Assembly (NCBI GenBank): GCA_031276865.1
Contig: JAISMF010000077.1
Location: forward strand, 18,350-82,349
Source of the DNA: Deltaproteobacteria bacterium
GTDB lineage: Bacteria; Desulfobacterota; Desulfarculia; Adiutricales; Adiutricaceae
Direction of reading: 5' to 3'
DNA: 64,000 nucleotides
The notes beneath the pieces were generated by a model. It was not told the DNA's origin. It did no database searches and saw only the letters and a program-made list of their open reading frames with translations. Made by a program: the position numbers and the translations under genes. Shown piece by piece: positions 20,326 through 29,131 of the stretch. Within the stretch, counting starts at the first letter, position 1. Each line of letters begins with the position of its first letter.

Positions 20326-22410
20326 TCACCCCCCGGAGCCGTTCCTCACCAAGGTCACCTGGATGGGCCTTAGGAGTTTGGAGTTGTGGAGGTAGCCCCG
20401 GTTCACCATCCTGGCCACCCTTCCGTCCTCGAGGCCGCCCGCCTCGCCCGGCTCGAAACCCATGGCCTCCTGGAAGTTGGGATCGAAATTGTCCCCGGGA
20501 TCGGCCTTTATCTCCCTTACGCCGTATTTGCCCAGGACGTCCAGAAAACCCTTCAAGGTCATGCCCACACCGTCGGCCAGGCCCTTCACGGCCCCGTCTT
20601 CGGGGTTCGCGTAGCTTAAGGCGAGGTTGAGGTTGTCTAACACCGGGATGAGGTTTCGGATGAGTTCCAAAGCGCCGCCTTCCTCCCGATCCTCCCGGAT
20701 CCTTTCGCCGTAAGGGGCGTCCGCCCCCCGGTAACGCCCCACGAGGGCGGCCGCGGCCGGATTGGCCGCGGCCGGGGGAGCCGCTTCCCGGGGGGGGGCT
20801 GGTCCGGCCTTCGCTTTTTTTAGGGGCTCGCCTTCCTCCCTTTCCCCGGCCTTCTCCATCCAGGCCAGGGCGGCCGGGCCCACCGGCTGGAGGACGCGGT
20901 CCTCCAAAGAGACCGTCAAGGTCTTGCCGGAGGAAAGCTCCCTGGCCTCGAGCTCGAAGAGGCCGTCCCCCTGGACCTGGTAGCTCACCTCCACCCGACT
21001 CTCGCCTCGCGGGGCGGGAGGCACGCCGGAGATCTTGTAGTTGCCTAGGAAGCGAAACTCGGACTCGGAGGAGGGGTCTCCCTGAACGAGTCTTAGGTAC
21101 ATCTCGCTTTGGTTGTCCGAGGCGGTGGTGTAGTAGGCCTTGCGCTCCGCCGGGTAGCCGTTGTTCCGCTCCAGAATCAAGCTGATCCGCCCGGCGCCGG
21201 TGTCTATGCCCACCGAGGCGGGAAGCGTCTCCAGAACCAGGGTTTGGAAGTTTCCGGCAAGGGCGTCCCCCGCGTGGATGGCCGCCCCCCGGGCGATTCG
21301 GGCCTGGGAGTCGAAAAGCGTCACCGGATCCCGGGTGAAGAGGCGGATCATGCCTCTTTTCAGGGCCGGAATCATGGAAGTCTTGCCGGCCATGAGGATC
21401 AGATCCAGATCCCCCGGCCCCGCGCCGGTCCCCTCCAAAACGCCGTAGGCCAAGGAGAGGATGCGCCGAATCACGTCTCCGGCGAGCTCCTCGAAATCCC
21501 GGCGGCTAAGGGTCCTTTTAAAGCGCCAACCCTTTAAGCGGCCGCTTAAAAGATCGGAAAGGACGATCTGCGCGTCCAAAGAGGCGCTTAAAAGGGACTT
21601 GGCGCTGGCCGCGGCGTCCCGGAAGCGCACGAGCTCCCGATCCCTTTTGAGCTCCACCCCGGTTTCGTTTAGGAACTCCCTTTTCAAATACCCGGCGAGC
21701 CGGCGGTCGATGTCTTCTCCGGCGGAAAAGGCCGAACCCATCACCCGCTGGGTTTCAATGGCCTCGTCGCGCATCTCCACCAGGGCGGCCTGGGCGAAGC
21801 CGCCGCCCGCGTCCAGGACCAAAACCCGCCGCGGCCGGGCGAAAAAGTCCCTGTTCTCCCGCAAGTACGATAGGCAGAGGGCGCCGTGGTCGCTTATCAA
21901 GCGGAAGTTTTTAAAGCGGGAGGAAAGGGCCAGCCGGGCCGCGGCCCTCTGGTGGAAGTCGAAGGATCCGGGGACGCTGAGAACCGCCAGCTCCGCCGGA
22001 AGGCCGAGGGCCTTCTCGGCGCGCCTTTTCACGTGATCCAAAATGACCGCGAGGACATCCTGGGCGCTTAAAGCCTCCCCGAAGACCTCCACGCCGGCGA
22101 AGCCGCCCCCGTCCGGAACTATCCGGTAGGAGCGGTATCCCGCCTCCCTTTTGGCCTCCTCGGAGGAGTGCTCACGGCCTAAAAGCCGCTTCACGCAGTC
22201 AACCGAGCCGGCGGGGTTTTCGTAGGACTCCCTTAGGGGGTTGAGCCCCACCGCCGGACCCTCCGGATAAAAGGAGACGGAACTCGAAATCTCGAAGGCC
22301 CCGCCCCCGAAATTCACCAGCCGAGGCTCCCGGCCGTCCATAAAGGCCGCCCGGGAACCGCAGGTTCCGAGGTCGACGCCGACGGCGCTCTGAATCTGTT
22401 CTGCGGCCAT
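20326..22410 (-). CDS. Hsp70 paralogue with C-terminal GrpE domain (fusion)
   Basis: One uninterrupted 694-residue frame. Residues about 8-385 are an Hsp70 nucleotide-binding domain (GVDLGTCGS, VKRLLGRE, DAGGGFAQ, LMAGKTSMIP). About 387-505 are a substrate-binding beta domain (TASDNQSEMYLRLVQGD, GVPPAPRGESRVEVSYQV). An Ala/Pro-rich linker replaces the alpha lid, and about 565-694 form a GrpE domain (IPVLDNLNLALSYANPED, GDNFDPNFQEA, LLRPIQVTLVRNG). ATPase motifs are altered relative to Dna[12 protein letters not shown] reads SDHGALCLSYL, the threonine in GGGTFD is absent, and VGGMTR reads MAGKTS. ATP hydrolysis may therefore be weak or lost. The GrpE part matches the adjacent free GrpE far better than a chance match would, suggesting local duplication. 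It may be a holdase or a regulator of DnaK. Its function is unknown. Confidence 0.9.
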   Translation of the reverse strand: MAAEQIQSAVGVDLGTCGSRAAFMDGREPRLVNFGGGAFEISSSVSFYPEGPAVGLNPLRESYENPAGSVDCVKRLLGREHSSEEAKREAGYRSYRIVPDGGGFAGVEVFGEALSAQDVLAVILDHVKRRAEKALGLPAELAVLSVPGSFDFHQRAAARLALSSRFKNFRLISDHGALCLSYLRENRDFFARPRRVLVLDAGGGFAQAALVEMRDEAIETQRVMGSAFSAGEDIDRRLAGYLKREFLNETGVELKRDRELVRFRDAAASAKSLLSASLDAQIVLSDLLSGRLKGWRFKRTLSRRDFEELAGDVIRRILSLAYGVLEGTGAGPGDLDLILMAGKTSMIPALKRGMIRLFTRDPVTLFDSQARIARGAAIHAGDALAGNFQTLVLETLPASVGIDTGAGRISLILERNNGYPAERKAYYTTASDNQSEMYLRLVQGDPSSESEFRFLGNYKISGVPPAPRGESRVEVSYQVQGDGLFELEARELSSGKTLTVSLEDRVLQPVGPAALAWMEKAGEREEGEPLKKAKAGPAPPREAAPPAAANPAAAALVGRYRGADAPYGERIREDREEGGALELIRNLIPVLDNLNLALSYANPEDGAVKGLADGVGMTLKGFLDVLGKYGVREIKADPGDNFDPNFQEAMGFEPGEAGGLEDGRVARMVNRGYLHNSKLLRPIQVTLVRNGSGG

Positions 22411-22480
22411 GAAAGCCTCGGGTGCCTGGGGCGGGGATTTTTACGAGACTCCGGATGAAAGGCCCGGAGGGCCGGGTTTT

Positions 22481-22506
22481 CCGGCGGAGCCTTAGGGCTC
22501 CGCCGG
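22481..22506. other. Hairpin between grpE and the fusion gene
   Basis: A perfect 11-bp inverted repeat with a 4-base loop (CCGGCGGAGCC TTAG GGCTCCGCCGG) sits in the 198-base gap. No U-tract follows on the minus strand, so it is more likely an mRNA-processing or partial-attenuation hairpin than a full terminator. Confidence 0.5.
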
Positions 22507-22608
22507 AGACGGCTATAAAAGGAGGATGAGGGGAAAGCCGCCGGAAAAGAGGAAAGATGGCCGAAAAAGCTCACGATCCGCAAGCCGACGGTCCCTTGGC
22601 GCCCGAAC

Positions 22609-23307
22609 TCAGCCGCCGTTTTTCACCAGCCGCACCATAACCGGCCGGAGCAGCCGGTCGTGGAGGGAGTAGCCGGGTTTCACGACGCTTTTAACCGTTC
22701 CGTCGGGGAGCTCGGGATCCTCCTGGGACTCCAGGGCCTCGTGGAAGTTGGGATCGAAGGGGTCCCCCCTTTGGCAGCTTAGCTCCTTGAAACCCAGAGG
22801 AGACAGTCTTTCCAGGCAGTCCTTGACGGTCATCTGGACCCCGAGGGCCAAATTCTTCGCTCCGGCGTCCTCCGGGTTTATATAGGAGAGGGCCAGATTG
22901 AGGTTGTCCAAAACCGGGATGATCTCGAGGAGCACCCTTTCCACGCCGTATTTCCGGATCTCCTCGGTCTGCTTCTCCGCCCGCCTCCTCACGTTCTCCT
23001 GATCGGCCAAGGAGCGCAGGTACTTGTCCTTCCACATGGCCGCCTCGAGGGCGGGGTCCGCCTCCTCCGGCTCGGGAGGCGTTCCCGAGCCCTCAAGATC
23101 CTCCGCGCCGGAAAGGTCGCCGTTTTCCGGCCCATCCGCGAAATCGCCTCCCTCATGGGGATCCGCCCCGGGGGCATCCGCCCGCGGATCCTCGGCGCGC
23201 GAGTCGCCTTCCGGCTCCCCGTAGGCCGCGTCCGCGGGCGAGGCGCCGTTAGAGTCGCCGTCCGTAAAAGCGGCGGCGAAATTCACCGTCTTTATTCCGT
23301 CTTCCAT
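22609..23307 (-). CDS. grpE: Nucleotide exchange factor GrpE
   Basis: GrpE dimers release ADP from DnaK. The 232-residue protein has an acidic, disordered N-terminal third (residues 1-85, Asp/Glu/Gly/Pro-rich), the long coiled-coil helix (KYLRSLADQENVRRRAEKQTEEIRKYG), the four-helix bundle (IPVLDNLNLALSYINPED) and the C-terminal beta domain (GDPFDPNFHEAL, LLRPVMVRLVKNGG). All family landmarks are present. It lies 15 bases after hrcA and is followed by the Hsp70 paralogue, whose C-terminus carries a second copy of the same bundle plus beta domain. Confidence 0.95.
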   Translation of the reverse strand: MEDGIKTVNFAAAFTDGDSNGASPADAAYGEPEGDSRAEDPRADAPGADPHEGGDFADGPENGDLSGAEDLEGSGTPPEPEEADPALEAAMWKDKYLRSLADQENVRRRAEKQTEEIRKYGVERVLLEIIPVLDNLNLALSYINPEDAGAKNLALGVQMTVKDCLERLSPLGFKELSCQRGDPFDPNFHEALESQEDPELPDGTVKSVVKPGYSLHDRLLRPVMVRLVKNGG

Positions 23308-23322
23308 AATCTTTCCACAAAT

Positions 23323-24357
23323 CTATTTGTTGAAGGCCCCGGATAGGACCCTGGCGGCGTAGTCCACCACCGGCACGATCTCCTGGTAATTGAGGCGCCT
23401 GGGTCCCAGGACCCCCAGGGCGCCGCCCATCTCGCCTCCGGTGAAAGGCGAGGCCACCAGGGCCAGGCCGTCGGGGTCCTCCCCCGAGGGGCTGATGACC
23501 ACCCTCACCCGGCCGCCGCCGGTTATCTCGTTTAAAAGCTCCACCAGGCGCCTTTTGTTCTCGAAGGCGCGGAAAAGGGCCCGCATGGCCTCGGCGTCCT
23601 TGAAATCGGGGTGCTCCAGGAGTCTGAAACGCCCCTCCTCGTCCATGTAGATCTCCCTCTCATCCTCCCCATCCGCCGCCGCCCGGGCGGTTTCGGCGGT
23701 TAAAAGGAGGACCCGCCGGTAGATCTTCTCGAAATCGTCCCGGGCGCGGCCCATTTCGTTTATGAGCTCCTCCCGGATAGCCGTCAAAAAGAAGGGCCGC
23801 TCCCTCTCCTCGAAGTAGAGGTTCACCTGGTTGAGCTCCTCTTGGGAGAAGTCCGCCGCGGTCCGCAAAAGCCTATTTTGGATGATGCCGTTTCGGGAAA
23901 CCAGGACCGCCAGCACCCGGCGCTCCCCCATGCGCACGAAATAGAGCTTGCCGAGGCCGGCCGCCGCGAGCTCGGGGGCCATGAGCACCCCCATCTGCGA
24001 GGTGAGGCTGGAGATCATCCTGGTGCAGAAGCTCCACAGCGAGCCGGCGGTGAAATCCGCCTGGGCGATCTCTTTTTTAATCTTCTCCCTGACTCCGGCC
24101 GGAAGTTTTCCGGCCTCCAGGATGCTTCCGGCGTAGAGCTTGAAGCCCTCCTCGGTGGGGGTGCGCCCCGCCGAGCTGTGCGAGCGCCTTAAAAGCCCCT
24201 GGGCCTCGAGCTCGTGGAGGACCTTTCGAATGGAGGCGGGGGAGAGATCGAGCCCGTAGCGCTCGGCCAGCGCCCCGGAGGATACCGGCTCCCCGGTGCG
24301 GATGAAGTCCAGCACCACGGCTTCGAAGATCTTTTTCTGCCTCTCCGTTTCCGGCAT
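23323..24357 (-). CDS. hrcA: Heat-inducible transcription repressor HrcA
   Basis: HrcA represses chaperone operons by binding CIRCE inverted repeats. The protein has an N-terminal winged helix (IRTGEPVSSGALAERYGLDLSPASIRKVLHELEAQGLL...HSSAGRTPTEEG), a GAF-like dimerisation middle domain, and the C-terminal LGVLGPRRLNYQEIVPVVDYAA signature. I prefer the ATG at 24357 (344 residues, preceded by GGGGGG) to the TTG at 24381, because family members begin only a few residues before RQKKIFEAV. It is the first gene of the minus-strand chaperone operon. I could not find a CIRCE sequence upstream, so its operator here may be divergent. Confidence 0.94.
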   Translation of the reverse strand: MPETERQKKIFEAVVLDFIRTGEPVSSGALAERYGLDLSPASIRKVLHELEAQGLLRRSHSSAGRTPTEEGFKLYAGSILEAGKLPAGVREKIKKEIAQADFTAGSLWSFCTRMISSLTSQMGVLMAPELAAAGLGKLYFVRMGERRVLAVLVSRNGIIQNRLLRTAADFSQEELNQVNLYFEERERPFFLTAIREELINEMGRARDDFEKIYRRVLLLTAETARAAADGEDEREIYMDEEGRFRLLEHPDFKDAEAMRALFRAFENKRRLVELLNEITGGGRVRVVISPSGEDPDGLALVASPFTGGEMGGALGVLGPRRLNYQEIVPVVDYAARVLSGAFNK

Positions 24358-24549
24358 GATCCCCCCCCGGCTTCGTTCCAAGCGTCAAGGAGACGGAAAG
24401 AAATCCGCCCACCCTAAAAACAACCGCGAAAGCTCCCTTTGGCGGCGGAAAAAGCGCCGCCGGCGGCGGGAAAGAAGGCCGAAAAAAGGAAAATCCGCCT
24501 CTTCCGGCTCCATCGCCTTAAAATTTCAGGCGCTCCGCCTTTCGATTGA

Positions 24550-24578
24550 AAAATAAGCACGACATCCGGCCCTGTCAA
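24550..24578 (-). promoter_or_regulatory. hrcA: Sigma-70 type promoter for the hrcA operon
   Basis: On the minus strand TTGACA (24578-24573) is followed after exactly 17 bases by TATTTT (24555-24550). It lies about 190 bases ahead of the hrcA ATG and is oriented toward it. A match of 6/6 at -35 with optimal spacing makes it a good housekeeping promoter candidate. Confidence 0.65.
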
Positions 24579-25280
24579 GTGAGCCGCGGCGCTTTTTTAC
24601 CGGTTTTTGATCTTTCCAAGCCTCCGGCGGCGGAAAAATAGAGGCCGGCGCGCGCCGCAAGATAGCCTTATGTAATGATAAATTAAAAAAAACATCAACA
24701 TATTGATAAATTCCGCCCATTCCGCCCTCAAAGACCGCGAAGGGCCTAGGGGCGGGAACTTCCGCGAACATTTATTTTTCCGCCCGCTCCTTTGGCGAAA
24801 ACGCCCCCCGCGGAGAAAGGTTTTTTCGCCGGGAGAGCCGGAAAACCCCGGGCCGCAGCCTGGCCCCGAGGGCCCTGAAGCGACCGTGGCCGCGAACGCC
24901 CCGAGGGCGCGCTTCGCCCGCGGGGATGCCGGGAAAGGCGCCCGACGGCCCGAAAATCCGGGCGCGGCGGCGGCTCCCGGGGGAGGGGAAACGCCTTTCA
25001 GACCCGGGGAAGGGTCAGAGGAGGGAAAGAAAGGGCGCCGGATCCCGTAAGAAGGCGGCGCGCCCGGGCGAGGGAGGGGGTCGGTCCGCTAAGAAAGGGG
25101 TCCCAGTCCGGCGGTGAAAAAGCTTCCGGCCGCGGGGAAGGCGGGGACGCTGGGGGACGAAAGCGGCGCCGGAGGGAGGGACGGGGGGGGATCCGGAAGA
25201 TATAATAATGTGGCGTCGGGAGGCGTCCGGAGCCCCTAAGGCGCCCCGCGCCTTGAAAAGGGAAAACCCCTGGCTGAATC

Positions 25281-25420
25281 TGACGCGACCGCGAAAAGTC
25301 TGGCACAAACCGAAAGATAGAGAAAATATACAATATATGGACTATTACTGTTGAATAATTTAAACTTGTGGTAGATGATTACAGATATCAAAAAACGATG
25401 CGGTTTTCGCAGTCGCATCA
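25281..25420. repeat. Inverted-repeat element, family 3, copy 2
   Basis: The left end TGACGCGACCGCGAAAAGTC is complementary to the right end GGTTTTCGCAGTCGCATCA. The interior contains GATAGAGAAAATATACAATATATGGA, similar to the interiors at 3314 and 56093. At 140 bases it is non-coding and MITE-like. Confidence 0.6.
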
Positions 25421-25770
25421 AACATCACCTAGCGCTTCACTTACCGATAAAGGGAGCCTTTCATGAAAGAGACGGGAAAAGCAGAAATCTTTCAGGCGCG
25501 AAGCGTTATTCCGAACCCCCGGCCCCATGCTTAAAGGGAACGCCTCCGCCCGTCAAGCGTAATTCAGCCGCCAAGCCTCCCCTTAAAGTTTTTTAGGACG
25601 ATTACGCGCCTTCAACTCCCCGAGAACGCTTCCACGTCTATTAAAAGCTCCAAAACCGGCCATGCGCCGCAAGATGAGAACGTCTACGGCGGCGGAAAAA
25701 AAAGAGTAAAAAAGCGTAATTTTAAAAATCAGAAAATACGGATAAAAAAACTTTCCGGAAACAAAATATA

Positions 25771-25779
25771 TGTTATAAT
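25771..25779 (+). promoter_or_regulatory. Extended -10 promoter ahead of the AAA-ATPase gene
   Basis: TGTTATAAT is an exact extended -10 element (TGnTATAAT) with only a weak -35 (TTTCCG) 16 bases upstream. It lies about 300 bases before the ATPase start and in the same orientation. Confidence 0.45.
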
Positions 25780-26087
25780 AATTTTGGAGCCTTGAAAATT
25801 AGACTCTAGCCAAATCCGGATTCGGCGCTCAATCCCCTTTTCCGGCTCTCTTTCGTAGAGAACTTCAATCACCCTAAGGCGGTAACGTTATACGAAAGAT
25901 CTCTTCGTGACTCAACTAAATATCCGGACGGAAAGGAAAACACCGGTTTTATTGAAAAAATCGCTGAAAATAAACGCGGCGGAACTAAACCATCTTGCTC
26001 TCTTCCTTCAACGTGAACAAGGCCTCTTATTTATATTTTTCATTTTTCACAACACCACCTCTATCTTTGAAAACAAACGAGGTTTTC

Positions 26088-27833
26088 ATGATTAATAAAT
26101 TAAAACCTATTCAGGTGGATAAAACCTCTTTTAAATCAATTATCGAAGGTGGTTTCCTCTATGTGGACAAAACCGATTTAATCCACGATCTCATAACCAG
26201 CGGCGCCACAAACTACTTTCTCTCCCGTCCTAGACGTTTCGGTAAATCTCTTCTCTTGGACACGATTGCGGAAGTGTTCAAGGGAAATAGAGACCTTTTT
26301 AACGGACTGAAAATCGGAGAGACTGATTACGACTTCGAAACTCACCCAGTACTGAAATTCACCTTGTCCATCGCCAGCGATAGTCCTAAAGAGCTAAAGT
26401 CAAGACTCGGCGTTCAACTGGATCTTATGGCCGACAGAATGGATGTTAAGCTGAAACATCACTATTACGACACATCCGTAACGGAACTAATCGAAAATAT
26501 TTATAAAAAATATAAAAAGACGGTCGTGGTTCTTTTTGATGAATATGACGATCCCGTAAGTTCTAAAATTGACAACATGAATCTAGCGAAAAAAAACGCC
26601 GAGGTTCTCCGCATTTTCTACTCCGGCTTCAAGTCGTCAAATGATATGCTTAGATTCGTGTTGGTGACAGGCGTCACCCGTTACGCTATGATGGGCATAT
26701 CGGCGGGGTTCAACCTTCTTACCGACATCTCGCTGGATGAAAGGTATGCGGCTATATGCGGTTTTACTCTTAATGAACTGGATGAGTATTTTAGTGATTA
26801 CTACCCATCTGTTTTGGAAACGATTGTAAATTCCAAACAATATAAACGCTCAAGATTATATGAACAAAGATGGTCAAAAAATGTAAAAAATTTATCCGTA
26901 TCCGATCAAATCGCCATTTCCGCTATTAAAACGGAAACCGATTTGCGTGATGAAATATTGAGATGGTATGACGGCTATACATGGGATGAAGAAACAAAGA
27001 TTTTGAACCCGGTTTCAGTGCTTAGATTTTTTTTCAAACAAAAATTCTCACGATATTGGATGGCCACAGCCAATTCAAAAAATTTTTTACAAAATATTTT
27101 GAGAGCGACTCCTTTAAATTTTACAAAAGATATGCTTTCAAACGTCCCGTTGACTGATCTTGAAACGGTAAGCGTGGGGGAACTGAAACCGATCCCCCTG
27201 CTTTTTCAGACAGGATATATCACTATTGATAAAATCAAAGATTGGATTACTGATACGACTTATTCTTTTAAAATACCCAACTTTGAAATAAGTAACGATT
27301 ATGAAAAAATTTTAATTGAAGCGGCTTCCAACATTTTAGTGGATGATATATCCAGAGAAAGGGAAATTCTAAAAACAAGTATTTATAAACGCGACGCCGC
27401 CGCCCTCTCAGATCTTTTTGAAGCGAATTTCTCCAGACTTACCGCTGAGCAACATTCACGATACATGGTAATGGATAATCATAATCTTAAAAATTATTTT
27501 ACCGAGTTTTTTTATTCAGCGGTATTGTATTTATATATTAGGTCTTTGATAGGAAATAACGTTGTTCAGGATGAACAAGGACCTTATGGCAAACCGGATT
27601 TCACTCTGCGTTTTCCTAAAAATGTTCACACGATTATAGAGATGAAATATTCATCTAGGAGCGATAAAACGAATATAGATAAAACATTAGATAATTTAGC
27701 TAGAAAAGCGCTACGCGTTATAAAAGAAAAAGACTACGGCGTTCAGCACCGAAAAGCGGGCGGAAAAGTAATATCCATAGGCATGGGCGTCGCCGGCAGG
27801 GGCAAAGTGAAGGTCTTATTCGCGGAAGAATAA
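26088..27833 (+). CDS. AAA-ATPase-like / PD-(D/E)XK nuclease-like protein
   Basis: A 581-residue member of the AAA-ATPase-like plus PDDEXK_9 family that is expanded in anaerobic gut bacteria. The N-terminus (PIQVDKTSFKSIIEGGFLYVDKTDLI) and a modified P-loop region (SRPRRFGKSLLLDT) are diagnostic, followed by a Walker-B-like VVVLFDEYDDPV. The C-terminal nuclease-like fold has GKPDFTLRFP...HTIIEMKYS, giving D...ExK. I chose the ATG at 26088 (preceded by CGAGG) because family proteins start a few residues before IQVDKTSF. The track start at 25995 adds a hydrophobic segment without similarity. AT-rich composition marks it as accessory DNA. The biological role of the family is not established; defence and mobile-element roles have been proposed. 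Confidence 0.85.
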   Translation: MINKLKPIQVDKTSFKSIIEGGFLYVDKTDLIHDLITSGATNYFLSRPRRFGKSLLLDTIAEVFKGNRDLFNGLKIGETDYDFETHPVLKFTLSIASDSPKELKSRLGVQLDLMADRMDVKLKHHYYDTSVTELIENIYKKYKKTVVVLFDEYDDPVSSKIDNMNLAKKNAEVLRIFYSGFKSSNDMLRFVLVTGVTRYAMMGISAGFNLLTDISLDERYAAICGFTLNELDEYFSDYYPSVLETIVNSKQYKRSRLYEQRWSKNVKNLSVSDQIAISAIKTETDLRDEILRWYDGYTWDEETKILNPVSVLRFFFKQKFSRYWMATANSKNFLQNILRATPLNFTKDMLSNVPLTDLETVSVGELKPIPLLFQTGYITIDKIKDWITDTTYSFKIPNFEISNDYEKILIEAASNILVDDISREREILKTSIYKRDAAALSDLFEANFSRLTAEQHSRYMVMDNHNLKNYFTEFFYSAVLYLYIRSLIGNNVVQDEQGPYGKPDFTLRFPKNVHTIIEMKYSSRSDKTNIDKTLDNLARKALRVIKEKDYGVQHRKAGGKVISIGMGVAGRGKVKVLFAEE

Positions 27834-27871
27834 TCGAGACGTTACCTCCATAACCTTTAAGGTAATAAATT

Positions 27872-28078
27872 ATGACTAGCCAAAAACTATACAAACCAGG
27901 TATTGACAAAGAAATTCAATAGAGAGCGACTGAAATTCTCGAAAGTATAGGACTAACTATTCCAGAAGCCTGTCGTTTATTTTTGACCAGGATCGTGCGA
28001 GACAAATACTTTATTTGTGATTTATTTACTCCAAACGCCAAAACTTTAGAAGCTATTACCCCGGCGGATAAATATTAG
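27872..28078 (+). pseudogene. Broken DinJ/RelB-family antitoxin
   Basis: Translating from the ATG gives MTSQKLYKPGIDKEIQ, then an in-frame TAG, then RATEILESIGLTIPEACRLF and LTRIVRDKYFICDLFTPNAKTLEAI in the same frame. The GLT...A.RLFLTRI...PN pattern is that of DinJ/RelB antitoxins. The 3' end runs straight into a family 1 repeat end at 28054 (last sense codons read TPADKY). No YafQ/RelE toxin follows. The gene is inactivated by a nonsense codon and capped by the repeat. Confidence 0.7.
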
Positions 28079-28080
28079 AA
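28054..28080 (+). repeat. Solo end of family 1 inverted-repeat element
   Basis: TATTACCCCGGCGGATAAATATTAGAA matches the family 1 left end, but no partner end is found at the expected 92 bases. It supplies the current stop codon of the broken antitoxin gene. Confidence 0.6.
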
Positions 28081-28140
28081 AAAAAATGCAAAAAATTTTT
28101 ATAAATCATTACTTCTAAAATTAAAAAATTCAAAATTTGT

Positions 28141-28232
28141 TATTACCACGGCGATTAAATATTGGAAAAAAGTCACGTATTCAAGGGAATCTCTTCCTTT
28201 TACCTTTCTAACTTTTATCCGCCGGGGTAATA
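28141..28232. repeat. Inverted-repeat element, family 1, copy E (92 bp)
   Basis: This copy shows the family ends clearly: TATTACCACGGCGATTAAATATTGGAA and TTTCTAACTTTTATCCGCCGGGGTAATA. It is 92 bases long and bounded by TA on both sides. Confidence 0.8.
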
Positions 28233-28608
28233 TCAACCAGATGAGGATAGTCATGGAATTTATATCGCGGATGCTTTAATCAAATATATTAAATTTAGAC
28301 GACCAACATGCTTTAAGCGGCCTACAAGATTTAAACAATCATAAGGAGTAGAACTAATGAGTGGATAAACCTCATAGTTTAAATCACAAAAATACCAACT
28401 CTAATGATATTAGCGCGAATGTGACTAATTATCAGATTGATTATTCTAATATTCCCGTCGAAAAGACAACCTATCTTCTACCACATACCTGAGGCTATTC
28501 CCCCGGACAAAAATACAGCATATCGCTTCCACCACCTCCACCGCCAAAATCTGGAACAAATGTATCAAAACCAAAAAAATGCGGACAAACAATAAGCGTT
28601 ATTTTGAA
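28233..28608. other. Accessory-island spacer, possible gene remnants
   Basis: A GTG at 28361 after AAGGAG opens a 43-codon frame (VDKPHSLNHKN...) ending at 28492, which I do not recognise. It may be the beheaded or truncated start of a lost gene. Nothing else is supportable. Confidence 0.35.
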
Positions 28609-28700
28609 TATCGCCCCAACGGATAAAAGTTAGAATATCGTCTCTCGGTAACACTGGACTTATACTTGTCAGTTTCGAATATTTAACCAACCAAGTTATA
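28609..28700. repeat. Inverted-repeat element, family 1, degenerate copy F (92 bp)
   Basis: TATCGCCCCAACGGATAAAAGTTAGAA and TTCGAATATTTAACCAACCAAGTTATA are diverged family 1 ends, with exactly the 92-base spacing and flanking TA. It lies 30 bases upstream of the IS630 transposase remnant. Confidence 0.6.
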
Positions 28701-28729
28701 CTTTCGTCAGTTGATTTGAAAATACCTCA

Positions 28730-29099
28730 GTGTTTTTTTCCGCGGCGATGCGTGGGGCGTCATCATCTTATCATAAGAGTATGGATCAAATCGCCGCAGA
28801 TTACTCTGAAACACAGGAAATCCATATAGTTATGGATAATTACCGCATTCACAAGAAATGTGATGAATGTGTGGCCGAGCATCAGAATTTGTCTTTTCAC
28901 TATACACCCACTTCTGCGAGTTGGCTTAATATGGTGGAAATTTTGTTTGGCGTTTTAAGCCGAAAAGCCATTAAAGGAGGCAATTTTAAAGGATGTGAGG
29001 AGTTACCAATGGCTATCGGTTAATTCATATCGGTTTATAAAGCTAAGACGAAACCATTCGTATGGCGCAAACGGGAAGTGAAAGGCAGCCAGCTATGAA
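28730..29099 (+). pseudogene. IS630-family transposase fragment
   Basis: The C-terminal half of a DDE transposase: IHIVMDNYRIHK carries the second catalytic aspartate, and FHYTPTSASWLNMVEILFGVLSRKAI carries the glutamate. The frame is stopped by TAA after ELPMAIG and then continues in the same frame as FISVYKAKTKPFVWRKRE, the usual C-terminus. The N-terminal domain and first aspartate are missing. It is a double-broken remnant in the second accessory island, followed directly by a truncated phosphoesterase gene. Confidence 0.8.
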
Positions 29100-29131
29100 A
29101 TACTATCGTGAATTTGCGCGAATAAGTACTA

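Larger units (their letters stand above)
24579..26087. other. Gene-free stretch with an inverted-repeat element
   Basis: About 1.5 kb. The first part (to about 25250) is extremely GC-rich with overlapping shadow ORFs and no motif. The second part is AT-rich, with a family 3 element (25281-25420) and a likely promoter for the downstream ATPase gene. The ORF at 25907-26095 is unsupported. Confidence 0.5.

Noticed and set aside
27872-28078. TAG in the DinJ-like gene as recoding (read-through or special amino acid)
   Set aside because: The gene has also lost its normal 3' end to a repeat and lacks a toxin partner, so ordinary pseudogene decay is simpler.
28361-28492. 43-codon GTG frame after a good Shine-Dalgarno
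   Set aside because: The sequence is not recognised, the frame is short, and it sits among pseudogene debris; kept only as a remark on the spacer.
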